From NCBI RefSeq assembly GCF_000276665.1, contig NW_004955487.1, positions 3,993,781 through 4,057,780 of the forward strand: a stretch of 64,000 nt of DNA, in the 5' to 3' direction. Within the stretch, counting starts at the first letter, position 1. The number at the start of each line of letters is the position of its first letter. Origin of the DNA: Chinchilla lanigera. Taxonomy: Eukaryota > Chordata > Mammalia > Rodentia > Chinchillidae. Under the pieces are notes generated by a model. The model searched no databases and was not told the origin of the DNA. It saw only the letters and a program-made list of their open reading frames with translations. Positions 9,800 through 21,059 of this stretch are shown here, piece after piece. Both the position numbers and the translations under genes were made by a program.

Positions 9800-11100
9800 G
9801 TCCAATTTTACTCTTTGCCAGTGTACTGTATACCAGTTATCCCAGCATCATTTGTTGGAAAGACCATACTTCATGTAAGGTTTGGTGTGAGTGAGAGATG
9901 GAACAAAGGTAAAGAAATGCTTTATTGTCAGGCAGGGGAGGGCTGCTAAAGAAATGCAAGGACCTCTGAGGAGGGGGCAGAAAGACAAAGGATATATTGG
10001 GCTCGACTGAGGACAGGGTTTTGGGGCGCGGTCTAAGTGATGTAATAGACACTGGGAACAAGAGATCGCCCATGCATAAAAATAAAATGGGAAATTGTGG
10101 TTAGACTAAAGAAAGAAGAAGGCGGAAGTTAGTCTGGGAGGGACATGTTGTTTTAGCCTCTATGCCACATCGGATGGTTGCCATGATGACTTGGCATGGG
10201 TGAAAACCCATCACTTCCCTCTTGGTGGTCTTGCCATCCTTGTCAAATATCAAGTGGACACAGATCGATGGATTTATGTCTGTTCCTGCTTTGGTTCCTT
10301 TAGTCTAGAAGTCTAACTTTATCCCATACCTACTGTTTTGATTACTGTTGCCTTGTAGTAGGTTTGAACCCAGAAGTGTGAATCCTCCTATTTTGCTCTT
10401 TTCCAAGATGATTTTAACTATTGAAGTCCATTTACAATTCCATATTAATCTGAGGATCAGATTTTCACATTCTGCAAAAACAAAAGTTGGTAGAACTTTG
10501 GTAGGGTCGCACTGAATCTATAGATCATTTTTGATTTGCCATATTTGCAACATTAATTTCTCCCTACCCATGACTGTAGGACATCTTTCTATTTATTTAG
10601 ATCTTTTTACATTTCTTTCCAAATTATTTTACAGTTTTCAGTCTGTAATAATTCCCTGATTATATTTATCTGTACATATTTTATGTTTTTATGTTGTTAT
10701 AAATGGAATTATTTTCTTTATTGCCTTTTCAGATTGTTCATTGTTAGCATGTAGAACTTTAACTTTTGGGTTGATCTTCTGTCCTGCGAGTTTGCTGAGC
10801 TTGTTTATTGGATTTAATAATTTTTTAAGGAAAATATTTTATGATTTTATATATATACACATATATATATACACATATATATGAGACCATGTCACTTACA
10901 AATATAGTTTTATTTCTTCCTTTTATGTTTGGAGATCTTCTGTTCTTTCTTGCCTAATTGCTCTGGGTAGAACTTCCAGCCGGGCATAAAAGTGGCTAAA
11001 GACAGCATCCTTGATTTGCTCCTGAAATGAGGGAGAACTTTTAGTCTCTTACCTTTGGGTATAATATTTGATGAGAGTTTTTCATATATGTCTTTTACCT
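9800..11100 (-). mobile_element. Antisense L1 (ORF2 region), split by an LTR
   Basis: The segments 9800-9872 and 10213-11100 read as one antisense L1 ORF2 region: 'atcccagcatcatttgttgg' joins directly to 'ggtcttgccatccttgtcaa' once the LTR at 9873-10212 is removed. Further on come 'gggtcgcactgaatctatag' and 'tgtcctgcgagtttgctgag'. It is frameshifted and non-functional. A short AT microsatellite (TATATACACA type) sits at about 10846-10880. Confidence 0.85.
9873..10212 (-). mobile_element. Solo ERV LTR inserted in L1, antisense
   Basis: This is a 340-bp insertion bounded by the direct repeat ACTTC (9868-9872 and 10213-10217). On the minus strand it begins TGGGTTTTCACCC and ends CCAAACCTTACA, giving the retroviral TG...CA ends at 10210 and 9874. 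Minus-strand signals are a TATA-like AATATATCC around 9991-9998 and an AATAAA at 9926-9921, 50 bp before the 3' end, in the usual U3-R-U5 order. No internal retroviral sequence flanks it, so it is a solo LTR left by recombination. Class is not certain. Confidence 0.85.
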
Positions 11101-11333
11101 TGTTGGGATGATAATGTACATTTTTAAAATTTTTAAAAAACTGTTTCCTGTCTAGAAAAAAAGTTAATTTTTCATGAACAGACTCTTTGAGGCTGGAGCA
11201 AATATGACTGATTTTTTTTAAAATTTATTATAGAAAGTTTCAAACATTCCTTTCACAGTGATCCATCTGCATCCTCTGACAGGTGCTGTATCACTTTTAT
11301 TTATTACCTTCATTTGCTTTTGTTTGGTTTTAC

Positions 11334-11417
11334 TTTTTTTTTTGGTACCAGGATTTGAACTCAGGACCTTGGTCTTGCCAGGCAGGCTCTTGTACCACTG
11401 AGCTACATCCCCAGCCC
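11334..11417 (-). mobile_element. ID SINE, antisense, with target duplication
   Basis: The block 'ggtaccaggatttgaactca' through 'ccactgagctacatccccag' is the complement of an ID SINE with its tRNA-like B and A boxes. The target duplication is TTGGTTTTAC at 11324-11333 and 11418-11427. Confidence 0.9.
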
Positions 11418-11459
11418 TTGGTTTTACATTTACCATTTTTATTTTATTTATTTATTTAG

Positions 11460-11532
11460 GTGACAAGTTAAGAACCCAAGGCTTTGTACATGGTAAGCGC
11501 ATGCTCTACCATAAGCTAAGCTCCCAGCTCCT
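11460..11532 (-). mobile_element. ID-related SINE, older, antisense
   Basis: The text 'gacaagttaagaacccaagg..tggtaagcgcatgctctacc..gctaagctcccagctcctg' keeps the ID order but is diverged. Confidence 0.55.
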
Positions 11533-13143
11533 GTTTTGTGTTTGTTTTTCAATGAATGAAAGAGGTTATACACCTCAGTCTTTTCATCTGTAGAATGGCA
11601 CTGAAAATAGGTCAAACCTCCTGGATCTGACATAAGGATGGAGATAATACACATAAAATGTCTCATCTCTTCTTTCCTCTCCCCCTCTCCCTTTCTTGTT
11701 TCCCTTCTCATTTGGACATTGTCTTCCCATTTCTCAATATCTGTTATACATTTTGGTCCTCCTTTACCCATCAGTTTCTCACACTGGAGAGACAATGCAG
11801 TGTTTAAACATGTGTTTCCAATTTGCTTCACTTAAGAGTGTGGTCTCAAGATGCAACCATTTACCTAGAAATGTCTCAAGCTTATCATTCTATACGGCAG
11901 AGTAGTACTCCATTGTATAAAAAAACCCACATCTTTATCCATTCATTGGTTGATGGGCATTTGTGGTGTTTCAAAAATTTAGCTATTACAAACTGTGTTA
12001 CTATAAACATGGGTGTGCATATATCACTGTGGTATAATGTTTTTAATTATTTTGGGAAGATACCAAGAAGGGGACTAGCTGGGTCAAATGGAACCTCTAG
12101 GTTTAGTGTTTTTGAGGAATCTCCACACTGATTTCCACAGTAGTTGCACTAGTCTACACTCCCACCAATAGTGAAGAAGGGTTCCTTTTGGCCCACAACT
12201 CTTCTAGCATTTGTTGTTGGTTGATTGTTTGATAATAGCCATTCTTTCTGGAGTGAGATGGAAACTCAGCATTGTTTTAACTTGCATCTCTCAAACAACC
12301 AGTGATATGGAACATTTTTAATGTATTTATTTGCTGTTTCTTAATCTGAGAAGTGTCTATTTATTTCAAATGCCCATTTGTAGATTGGGTGTTTAAATTT
12401 GAGGGGTTTGATTTTTCATATATATATTCTAGATATTAGTCCTATGTCTGAGGGATAACTGGCAAAATGTTTTCCACATACTGTGGGTTATCTCTTCATT
12501 CTATTGGTGGTTTCTTTTTCTGTGCAGAACTTTTTAATAAGATGAGATCTCAGCTGTTGATTATTTGTAGTAATTCTTGTGTGATCAATGTTTTGTTCAT
12601 AAAATCTTTGGCTACACCAATGTCTTCAAGAGTTCTACCCTTTCTATCTTCCAGCATATTTAGTGTTTTTGTTGTAGTATTTTGGTCTTTGATTCATTTC
12701 AATTTTAATTTAGTGCATGGTAAAAGATAAAGGTCTAGTTTTAATCTTCAGCATGTGGAAAGCCAGTTTTTCTAGCACCATTTATTAAAGAGGCTATCTT
12801 TCTTCTACTGAAGGTGTCTGGCTCCTTTGTCAAAGATAAGGTAGCTGAATATGTCTGGAGTTGTTTCTGCATCTTCTAATCTATTCCCTTGCTTCTTGAG
12901 TCTGTTTTTTCCTCCAGTATCATGCTGTTTTAATCACAGTAACTTTGCAGTATACTTTCAAGTCAAGGATTCTGATACCCCCTGCCTTGCCTTTGTTGCC
13001 CAGAATTGCTTTGGCTATAGTAGGTCTCTTCTGGTTCCAAATAAATTTTAGATTTGTTTTCTCTCATCCTGTGAGGTATGCTATTGTTATTTTGATCAGT
13101 ACTGCATTAAGTCTGTATAACAATTTTAGAAGCATGGCTATTT

Positions 13144-13590
13144 TCATGATATTGGTTCTGTATATCTAAGACAAAGGATATCTTTCCATTTTCTGATATC
13201 CTCTTTGATCTCCTTTTTCAGAGTACTATAGTTTTCAATGTAAAGGTCTTTTACTTCCTTTGTTCCACTGATTCCTAGGTATTTCCTTTTTTTGGATGCT
13301 ATTGTGAAAAGTGTTATTTCCTTAATTTCTCTCTCAGTGAGTTTGTTGTTTGTGTACAGGAATGCTATTAATTTTTGAATGTTGACTTTGTATGGAGCTA
13401 CGTTACTAAATTTGGTTATTAAATATAGAACTGTTTTGATGAAGTTTTTGGGGTCTTCTATGTAGAGAATCATGTCATCTGCAAATAATGATAATTTAAC
13501 TTCTTCCTTTCCTATCCTTATTCCTTTTATTTCTTTCTCTTGTCTAATTGCTCTTGTTAATGTTTCCAGAACTGTTTTGAATAAGAGCAA
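13144..13590 (-). pseudogene. L1 ORF2 reverse transcriptase remnant
   Basis: An open segment of about 148 codons covers part of the RT domain. [15 protein letters not shown] contains the FADD catalytic motif of non-LTR reverse transcriptases, near residue 35. Downstream, KRKYLGI and KDLYIENY match the conserved 'KYLGI.L..EVKDLY.ENY' block of L1 ORF2p. The fingers/palm before it is lost to frameshifts, so no active enzyme is expected. The frame is flanked by other ORF2 pieces in the same order as an intact element. Confidence 0.92.
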
Positions 13591-14826
13591 TGACAGCAGA
13601 CATCTTTGTCTTGTTCCTGATTTTAGAGTAAAAGCTTTTATTTTTTGCCCATTTAATATGGTGTTAGCTACTGGCTTGTCATAGATGACTTTTTACCAGA
13701 TTGAGATAAAGACTATCTATTCTAATTTTTGGTAGGGTTTTTTTTTAATCATAAATGTGTGTTTGATTTTTTCAAATACTTTTTCTGCATCTAGTGACAT
13801 GATCATATGGTTTTTGTCTTTGGTTCTGTTAAAATGTATTTGGAAGTATTGCTTCCCTTTCAATTTCATCAAAAAGTTTGAGAAATAGTGGCATTAAGTC
13901 TTTTCTAAATTTCTTGTAGAATTCAGCAGTGAATCTGAAAGTGCCTGAACTTTTCTTTGTTGGTAGGTTTTTAATTATATTTTCAACTTGATTGGCTGAT
14001 ATTGGTTTATTTAGAATTTTTATATCCTCTTGATTCAGATTTGGTAATTCACATATATATATCTAAGAATCTTTCCATTTCTTCTGTGTTTTCCATATTA
14101 TTAGAATACAGATTCTCAAAGTAGGTACTGATGATCTTCTGGATTTTTGCAGGATCTGTTGTGATATCACCCATTTCTTTCCTAATTGCATGGATTCGAG
14201 TCTTTCCTTGTTTTATAGGGGAAGCTAAGGATTTGTTAATTTTTTTTTTAATCTTTAAAGGAACAAACTCTTCAATGCATTGATTCTTTGTACTATTTTC
14301 TTAGTCTCCACTGCATTAATTTCTGCCCTGATCTTTATAATTTCCACTCTTGTATGAACTTCGGGCTTGACTTGCTCTTCTTTTTCTAGAATGTTGAGAT
14401 TCAACATTAGGTTGTTTATTTGAGCTTGCTTTCTTTTCCTGGTATGAGAATTCACTGCTGTAAATTTCCCTCGTAGGACTACTATCACTGCATCCAATAA
14501 GTTGCAGTATGTTGTATTGGCATTGTTGTTTAATTGTAGAAACTATCTAGTTTCCTCTTCAATTTCAGCTATGACTCATTGGTTATTCAGTAGGTTCTTA
14601 TTTAATTTCCATGTATTTATGAAGTTCTTTTGATTTCTTTTGCCACTGATTTCCAATTTCATTGCACTATGGTCTGATAGTATTCATGAGATAATTTCAA
14701 TTCCTTTGCATTTACTTAAGCATATTCTGTGGGTTAGTGTGTGGTCTATTTTGGAGAACATCCCTTGTGAATCTGAGAAGAATATGTACTTTGATGTTGT
14801 GGGGTGCAACACTCTATAGATATCTA

Positions 14827-15105
14827 CTACATCCATTTATGGAAGTTTGGTTTAGTTCTGATATTTGTTGATTTCTTGTCTAGTTGAACTATTTGTGACA
14901 GTGGGATATTAAAGTCCCCCATTACAATTGTGTTAGTGCTTATTTGATCTTTCATGTCTATTAATATTTGTTTTGCATAGTTGGGTGCACTGATATTTGG
15001 TGCATATATATTTATGATTGTTATTTCTTCTTCTTTGATTGTTCCCTTCACAAGGATGTAGTGACCTTCTGTGTCTCTCATAATCAATTTTGACTTGAAA
15101 TCCAC
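14827..15105 (-). pseudogene. L1 ORF2 endonuclease remnant
   Basis: Ninety-two codons match the apurinic/apyrimidinic-like endonuclease of L1 ORF2p. They read DTEGHYILVKG, then ITIINIYAPN, then VMGDFNIPLS with the catalytic GDFN motif. The N-terminal third of the domain is recognisable further upstream on the minus strand to about 15310 (a PIKRKR-like signature), but it is interrupted by stops. Confidence 0.92.
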
Positions 15106-15518
15106 TTTGTGAATAGAATTGCTACCCCTATTTTTTCAGGTTCCTGTTGCATGGAATATTATTTTCCATCCTTTGATTTTCAGTCTATGAATTTTTTTCA
15201 ATTAAATATGTTTCTTGTATTTAACATATTGCTGAATTTTGCTTCTTAATCCATTATGCCTGTCTCTTTCTTTTGATTGGTGAATCAAGATCAGTAACAT
15301 TGATGGCTATAACTGATATGTATTGACTTATCCTTGTCATGTTATGTTCCTGTTGTTGGTTCTCTTTTCTCCCCTCTGTTTAATTGCTTGCCTTGTCTTG
15401 TGGATTCATTCTGCTGGGGTTAAGGGAGTTGTAGTCTACATTATCTCTTTCTTGAATGTCCTTCAGAGCATTTTAGAGTGCTTGTTCGGTGTTCATGAAT
15501 TTTCTCAAGTGTTCTTTG

Positions 15519-15785
15519 TCATGGAAATATCTCTCCATTAATTTTGAAAGATAGTTTTACAGGGTACATCAGGCTAGGCTGGTGGTTGTTTTCTTTTAGG
15601 GTCTGAGATACCTCACTCCATGCTCCCTTTGATTCTAGGGTTTGTGTTGAGAAGTCAGCTGTGATTCTGATGGGCTTTCCTTTATAGGTAATTTGTTTCT
15701 TTTCTCTAACAGCTATTAATATTCTGTTCTTGTGTTGAATTTTTGTAATTTGTGTTTCTTTTTCAGACAGGGTTTCACTATGCAA
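15519..15785 (-). pseudogene. L1 ORF1p C-terminal remnant
   Basis: An 88-codon frame carries the C-terminal domain signature of L1 ORF1p: YKGKPIRITADFS followed by a W..V..TLKE-type stretch and YPVKLSF. Its upstream end is broken by the B1 at 15764-15900. It sits on the 5' side of the ORF2 remnant, as in a normal L1. Confidence 0.9.
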
Positions 15786-15900
15786 TTCAGGCTGGCCTTG
15801 AACTAATTTTGTAGCCCAGGCTGCCCTCTAACTTGCAATGATCCTCATGTTTCAGCCTCCAAAGTGCTGGAATTACAGGCATGTGTCACTATACCTGGCC
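15764..15900 (-). mobile_element. B1 SINE, antisense, inside L1 ORF1
   Basis: The copy runs from 'cagacagggtttcac' to 'aattacaggcatgtgtcact', with duplicated 'caggctg(g/c)c' blocks. It is inserted in the ORF1 region of the antisense L1. Confidence 0.92.
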
Positions 15901-15942
15901 AATAATCCATTAGACTTTTATTTATTTATGTACTTATTCATT

Positions 15943-16080
15943 GTTGAGTCAGGATTTTGTTGTGTAGTTTAGACTGGCCTTGAGTTCACTATACAGCTCA
16001 GGCTGACCTGGAACTCCCAGAAATTTCCTGCCTCAGCCTCCTGAGTGCAAGGATTATAGGCGTGAGCCACTACAACCATC
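15943..16080 (-). mobile_element. B1 SINE, antisense, second copy
   Basis: The copy runs from 'gagtcaggattttgttgtgt' to 'ttataggcgtgagccactac'. It lies 43 bp from the previous B1, separated by a TTTATTTA-rich link that looks like the other copy's tail. Confidence 0.9.
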
Positions 16081-16606
16081 AGAGTTTTGGAATCTTGACT
16101 ATTTTATGCATTTGTGTAGATTTTTTTTATCATGGCTAATTGGAGTTCTAATGTCAAATTCTTTTCCCCTGCTTGGGAAGTTTTTTTGCCATTACACCTG
16201 TGAACAGGTTTTTTAAATGTCATTTATGCTATCTCCTGCTTTTTCAGTGACTGTGATCATTCTTATATTATTTTTCTTTACATCATCTACAACCATTGCA
16301 TTGATTTTTCATGGTCCCTTGCTATTTTTAAGAAATCTTTCTTTTAATGATCGCTAACTGCAATCCTGCCTCTATTCTGTGTTAATCTGAGCAATCCAGC
16401 TGTAGATTTACAGTGGGGTAATGGATAACACCAACAAGCCTGGTGCTAACCTTTGTCTTTTAGGTGGAGAGTTTAATTAACTTATATTAACATGTTTATT
16501 GGTAAACAAGCACTTCTGGTGGTTTTGCTATTTTTACATATATTTTTAGTTTCTTGATTCCTCCTGCCTTGAGGCCTTCTTCTGTATTTAATTAACTTTT
16601 TTTTTC

Positions 16607-16710
16607 TGCCAGGCATGTTGGCACATGCCTTAATTTTAGCTACTTGGGAGACTAAGACAGAAGGATCACAAATTTAAGGCCAGCCTCCTCCTTAGTAGGA
16701 GCCCATCTAA
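16607..16710 (+). mobile_element. B1 SINE fragment, sense
   Basis: The left half of B1 is present ('gccaggcatgttggcacatg' to 'taaggccagcctcc'), diverged and truncated. Confidence 0.75.
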
Positions 16711-16822
16711 AATTTTTTTTGGTAGTGTACTGCTTGATTTCCTTTTGCTGTCCATTTCTATGTAGGTTTGTTGGTTATCTTGGGGGGTCACCTTGGGGTT
16801 TAGAAATATAATCTTAAATTTA

Positions 16823-16913
16823 CTGTTTTTTTTTTTTCCCGGTACCAGGAATTGAACTCATGACGTTGCGCTTGCCAGGCAGGTGCTGTGCCGCTGAGCT
16901 AAATCCCCAGCCC
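16823..16913 (-). mobile_element. ID SINE, antisense, 16-bp target duplication
   Basis: Poly(T) followed by 'cccggtaccaggaattgaac' and 'gccgctgagctaaatcccca'. The duplication TATAATCTTAAATTTA lies at 16807-16822 and 16914-16929 and is perfect, so the insertion is fairly young. It belongs to the same subfamily as the copy at 46.99 kb. Confidence 0.95.
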
Positions 16914-17495
16914 TATAATCTTAAATTTATAAGTAATTAATTAGTACCAATCTAGATTCACTAGGTTGTTCCTATATAATTCTGTCCTCACCTTACATTG
17001 TCATTGTACAAATTACCTTATTTTACCTTGTGTAGCCACTTACATAAATTTAAAACTATTGTTTACTCAGGTGTTTTGAAATACATAAGGAAAATAAAAG
17101 AATTGCAAACCAAAAATATAATATTTTATGTTTACTGATGCAGTTTTCTTTATTTATGTTCTTTGTTTTGCTGTGTGGCTTGCAACCACTGTGTACTGTC
17201 CTTTCATTTCAGCCTCTGGGACTCCCTTTAGCAGTTCATGTAGGATAGTTCTACCAAAGACAAACTCTGTCAGGTTGGTGTTATCCTGAGTGTTTAAATT
17301 CTACCTTCATCTTTGAAGGATATTTTTACACGGTATAAAATTCTTGGTTGACAATTTTTCTTTCATCTGTTTAAATTTGTTATCACACTGCCTTCTGGAT
17401 TCTTTAATTTTAACTTATAATTGGTTTTTATTTGTTTTGAGATTCTTCACTCGTATTTTATCCTTCTGATAGCTCTTGAGGTTCTCTGCTCCCCT

Positions 17496-17577
17496 TTCTT
17501 TTTTCTGTACCAGGAATTGAACTCAGGACCTTATGCTTGCCAGGCAGGTATTGCACCACTGAACTATATCCCTGGCC
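17496..17577 (-). mobile_element. ID SINE, antisense
   Basis: The copy reads 'ctgtaccaggaattgaactc', 'cttgccaggcaggtattgca', then 'aactatatccctggccct'. Confidence 0.9.
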
Positions 17578-17785
17578 CTCCCTGGCCTTTTAATTTTCAA
17601 TTTTATTCTAATGTGCTGCAGGGTGGCTGGTTTTGGTGTTATCTTCCTTGGAATTTTTGAGCTTCTTGGATATAGGTAGATTCATGATTTATAAAGTACA
17701 GGGTTGTTTGGTTGTTATTTAATCAAATCATTTTTCATTCCAGCTTTTCTGGAACTCTCTGTATATTGGTTTGCTTTATGTATTT

Positions 17786-18184
17786 GTTTTAGTTACTTTT
17801 TTCTCGTTGCTGAGACAAAATATCCAACGCCCAAAATGAAGGAAGGAAAGGTTTATTTAGCTTACAGTTTGTGGAGGTTTCAGTCCATACTTGGCTGGCT
17901 CTGAGGCTGAAGGCAGCAAAACAACAAGAGCAAAGGGGAGAATGGCAGCCGAACAGCAATGCAGCCAGAGCAAACTGGAGGAATGGTGGCAAGCAGCTTC
18001 TTTCTCTGCCTTACATTGTAAACAGGCTACCCCCACCTAAGGGGCGTGTAGCTCTCACATAATCTCCATGCCCTCCTTTTCCACAGCCTCAGGATGTATG
18101 CAAAGTAAGCACCCTGGCTTCCTGCTGAGTCACTCAGCCAAACCTCTAGACTCCCCAAGTTGACACAATGTTTCAACCATAACA
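17786..18184 (-). mobile_element. Solo MaLR-type LTR, antisense, GTATT duplication
   Basis: On the minus strand the element starts TGTTATGGTTGAAAC and ends GTAACTAAAACA, with 'ataaacctttcc'-like text before the end, as in mammalian MaLR (ERVL-MaLR) LTRs. The 5-bp duplication GTATT flanks it (17781-17785 and 18185-18189). Its length is 399 bp. It is inserted in the older antisense L1, so it post-dates that element. Confidence 0.85.
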
Positions 18185-18799
18185 GTATTTTAAAAGCCTC
18201 TTTAGATTTGCTCATTCTCCCTCCTTCCTTTCTACTCACAGTCTGAATTGTATTAATTATCCTATCTTCAAGTTTGCTGATTCTTCCTTCTTTCTGTTCC
18301 TATGTAGTTATTGTACTTTTAACTTTCATAATTTCTACTAGGCTTCTTTTATATAGTTTATACTGTTGATTTTCTTTATTTAATGTAACATAATTTTCCT
18401 TGTTTCTGTTAATTCTCTGCCCATGTTTTCTTCTGGCTTTTCTAGTTTATTTTAGACACTCGGATGTACAGTCTTTATCTAATAATTGCAATATCTTTCA
18501 AGGGCTTTGAAAGTTATTTTCTTGTTTTCCTGAGAATGGGCTTCACTTTTTTTTAACTTGAATGTGGAAAAATTCATTTATTTGTTTGAAAACTGAGTGT
18601 TTTGTATATTAGGACATGGAAACTCTAGATATTATACTTTTATTACTCCCACAAATTTGTTGCTTCTTGCTGTGAATTGTTTTTTGGGGCTTAGTGACTT
18701 TTCTAAAACTTTTATTTTGTAAAAGTGGTATTTTTGCTGCATGTGACCACTGAAGTCTCTGTTCTGCTATCTTAGTGGCCTGTGAGTAAGTTGGCAGAG

Positions 18800-19104
18800 A
18801 TTCTTTTAATGTGTGGAGCAAACACTAATCAACCAAATGACAGACAAAACCTCTTCTGATCTTTCCAGGCTGGCTCAGTGTTGGAATGCTCCCCATGAGG
18901 CTCTGCCTTACCTCTCACTTCCTGTCTACACAGAGCCTATCCAGGATGGAGGCTGAGTCTCCTTGTGGTTTGTGAGTGTGTGAGCATCCCTGTTCATGTA
19001 TTGGCTTCTGTTTTCCTAGTACACGCAGGAGCTTTTCAAAGCTCTCATCCTTCTGTGTCTCCTTCCCAGCCCTCTCCTTTCCTTGCTTTCTGGTGTGTCT
19101 GTTA
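18800..19104. other. Unclassified, no gene seen
   Basis: This short block between two L1s has mixed composition and no recognised repeat or coding signature. Confidence 0.5.
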
Positions 19105-19730
19105 CATTTCCTGTCTGTTACAAATCCAGCTGATTTTGGATCCTGCCATTTTACTGAATTTGTTTTTCAGCTCTAAGAGTCTTCTGGTGGACTTTTTTTG
19201 GGTCTTCTATGTAAAGGGTCATACCATCTGCAAATAGAGATCATTTAACTTCTGCCTTTCCTATTTGTTTCCCTTTTATTTCTTCCTCTTGCCTGATTTC
19301 TCTAGCTAAAGTCTAGAGAACCATATTGAACAGGAGTGGTAAAGTGGACATCCTTGTCTTGTCCTTGATTTTAGCAGGAAAGCTTTTAGCTTTCTTTCCC
19401 CCATTCAGTGTGATGTTGGCTATGTGCTTTTTATCAGTTTGAGGTAAAGTCCTTCCATACCTAATACATTCATTAGGGTTTTTATCACGAAAGAGTGTTG
19501 AATTTTGTCAAAGATTTTTTCTGCCTTTATTGAGATGAACATGTGATTTTTAGCCATGATTTCATTTATATGGTTTGTTACATTTATTGATTTATGTATA
19601 TTGCACCATCATTGCATCCCTGGAATGAAGCCAACTTGGTCATGCTGCATGATGGTCTTAATGATTCATTGAATTCTGTTCCAGTATCTTGTCCTTGGTC
19701 CCATATGTCTGTGGCTGTCACATTTACATT
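19105..19730 (-). mobile_element. Antisense L1, reverse-transcriptase region
   Basis: The block 'gtcataccatctgcaaatag' (complement of the FADD-region codons) is followed by 'gaacaggagtggtaaagtgg' and 'gcatccctggaatgaagcca', the standard antisense order of L1 ORF2 RT. It is frameshifted. Confidence 0.88.
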
Positions 19731-19734
19731 TAAA

Positions 19735-20134
19735 TACTTTAGAAAAAATATGACCAAGGGAACTGGGTGAGCTCTGGGAGAGCCCCAAGGCATCTGGGGC
19801 AAAAGCAAGCCCTTGAGTGGATCCTCCTAGGAACCACCAGAAAGGGCAACAACCACCACAACTCCTTGAGAATAGGTCCATGCTGAACTCTCACATAACA
19901 GTAGCTGCACCAATGGTGTGGGCTGCCACCCCAGAGCCACCCTTGAGCCGGAAGGTGAAACTGTTGCTCTGCTCTTGAACTGAAATCCAGCAGTTTCTTT
20001 CTTCAGTGGTAAAGAAGTCTCTCCAGGTTGTTGTAAGTTTTTGATTAGATTCCAGATTTCCAAAAAGCTAATTCTGACTGTTTTTGCCAGCAAATCACTG
20101 CTTTAGGAGAGAGATGGGGTTTTGGGTTCTCCTA
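19735..20134. other. Unclassified segment
   Basis: This GC-richer 400 bp between two L1 pieces has short antisense frames (74-88 codons) with no recognised domain. It could be an LTR or other insertion, but I find no convincing terminal repeats. Confidence 0.4.
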
Positions 20135-21010
20135 CTCTGCCGTTTTTGGTGGTAGCTGATTTTTGACAAAGGTGCAAAAGCAATTTGATGCAAGCAAAAT
20201 AGTCTTTCAGCAAATGGTGCTGGAGTAATTGGACATCCATATGGTAAAAAAGTAAATCTGTCTCAAGCCTCATACATTATATAAAAGTTAACTCAAGATA
20301 GATCAAAAACTTAAATGTAAAATGAAAACTAAATTTTTGGACAAAAACAAAAATATTTCAGGATCTAAGACTAAGTAGAAAGTTCTTAGACTTCATACCA
20401 AAAGCACAAGTTAAAGCAGGAAAAAATGGATTAAGTAGACTTCATCAGAATTGAAAAAATATTTCCCTGTTTAGATCATTGAAAACAAAGAAAAGACAGC
20501 TGGGCTTGGTGGTGCACACCTATAATCCCAGCTTGGGAGGCTGAGGCAGAAGGATTGCAGAGAGTTCAAGGCCAGCCTGGGCTACACAGTGAGTTCAAGG
20601 AGAGCTTTAACTACATAGCAAGATCCTGTCTCAAGGAGAAGAAAAGAAAACAAAAACAAACAAACAAACAAAAAAGACCTGAAGGAAATATTTCAAACCT
20701 CATACCTGAAAAAGACTTATCTAGAATATATTAAAAACACACACAAACACCAGAAAAATAATCAACCTAGTTAGAAACTGAGCAAAAGACATGAACTGAC
20801 ATTTCACCAAAGGAGAAACAGAGGGCAAACAAATTCATAGGAAGGTGTCCAGCATCATTAGCTCTGAGAAGAATGCAGATGAAATCATCATGAGATTCCA
20901 TCGTGTACTTAGCAAGTGTAGAAAGTCAAAAGTTTGTCAATGCTAACTATCAGGGAGGTTGCAGTTGTATGTCTGGTTTTTCAAGAAACTACTGAACTGT
21001 TGTCCAGAGT
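20135..21010 (+). mobile_element. Sense L1 3' region, split by a B1
   Basis: 'ttttgacaaaggtgcaaaag', 'ggtgctggagtaattggaca' and, after the B1, 'gacatgaactgacatttcac' and 'agcatcattagctctgagaa' follow ORF2 3' coding in sense orientation. It is heavily mutated. Confidence 0.85.
20498..20671 (+). mobile_element. B1 SINE, sense, with A-rich tail and AAAAGAC duplication
   Basis: This is a full-length B1 with the internal duplication ('gccagcctgggctacacagt' twice in variant form) and an (AAAC)n tail. The target duplication AAAAGAC lies at 20491-20497 and 20672-20678, inside the sense L1. Confidence 0.93.
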
Positions 21011-21015
21011 GGCCA

Positions 21016-21057
21016 CATCTTTTACATTTACATATACATTTACATTTACATTTACAA
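21016..21057 (+). repeat. (TTTACA)n microsatellite
   Basis: Six to seven hexamer units are present, one reading 'tatacat'. Confidence 0.9.
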
Positions 21058-21059
21058 GT

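Larger units (their letters stand above)
11640..16450 (-). mobile_element. Long antisense L1 with ORF2 and ORF1 remnants
   Basis: This is the most complete L1 of the window. On the minus strand, 5' to 3', I see: a 5' UTR-like segment (about 16300-16450, shared in sense with 46.88-46.95 kb); ORF1p C-terminal coding (15519-15785, with KGKPIRITADFS); the ORF2 endonuclease (about 15310 down to 14827, with ITIINIYAPN and GDFNIPLS); the linker (14255-14497); the reverse transcriptase with [12 protein letters not shown] (13144-13590); and the C-terminal and 3' part down to about 11640. Multiple stops and frameshifts disrupt it and two B1s are inserted. It is non-autonomous now. Confidence 0.92.
16450..18800 (-). 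mobile_element. Older antisense L1 (L1M-type), interrupted
   Basis: Apart from the nested SINEs and LTR listed separately, this is antisense old L1. 'agcagttcatgtaggatagt' near 17231 and 'cggtataaaattcttggttg' near 17331 match the complement of old L1 ORF1 3' coding. 18190-18800 resembles the complement of its 5' region ('cttcaagtttgctgattctt'). No frame is intact. Confidence 0.7.

Noticed and set aside
11640..16450. Possibility of an intact, active L1
   Set aside because: ORF1 and ORF2 are broken by stops, frameshifts and two B1 insertions, so it cannot be autonomous.
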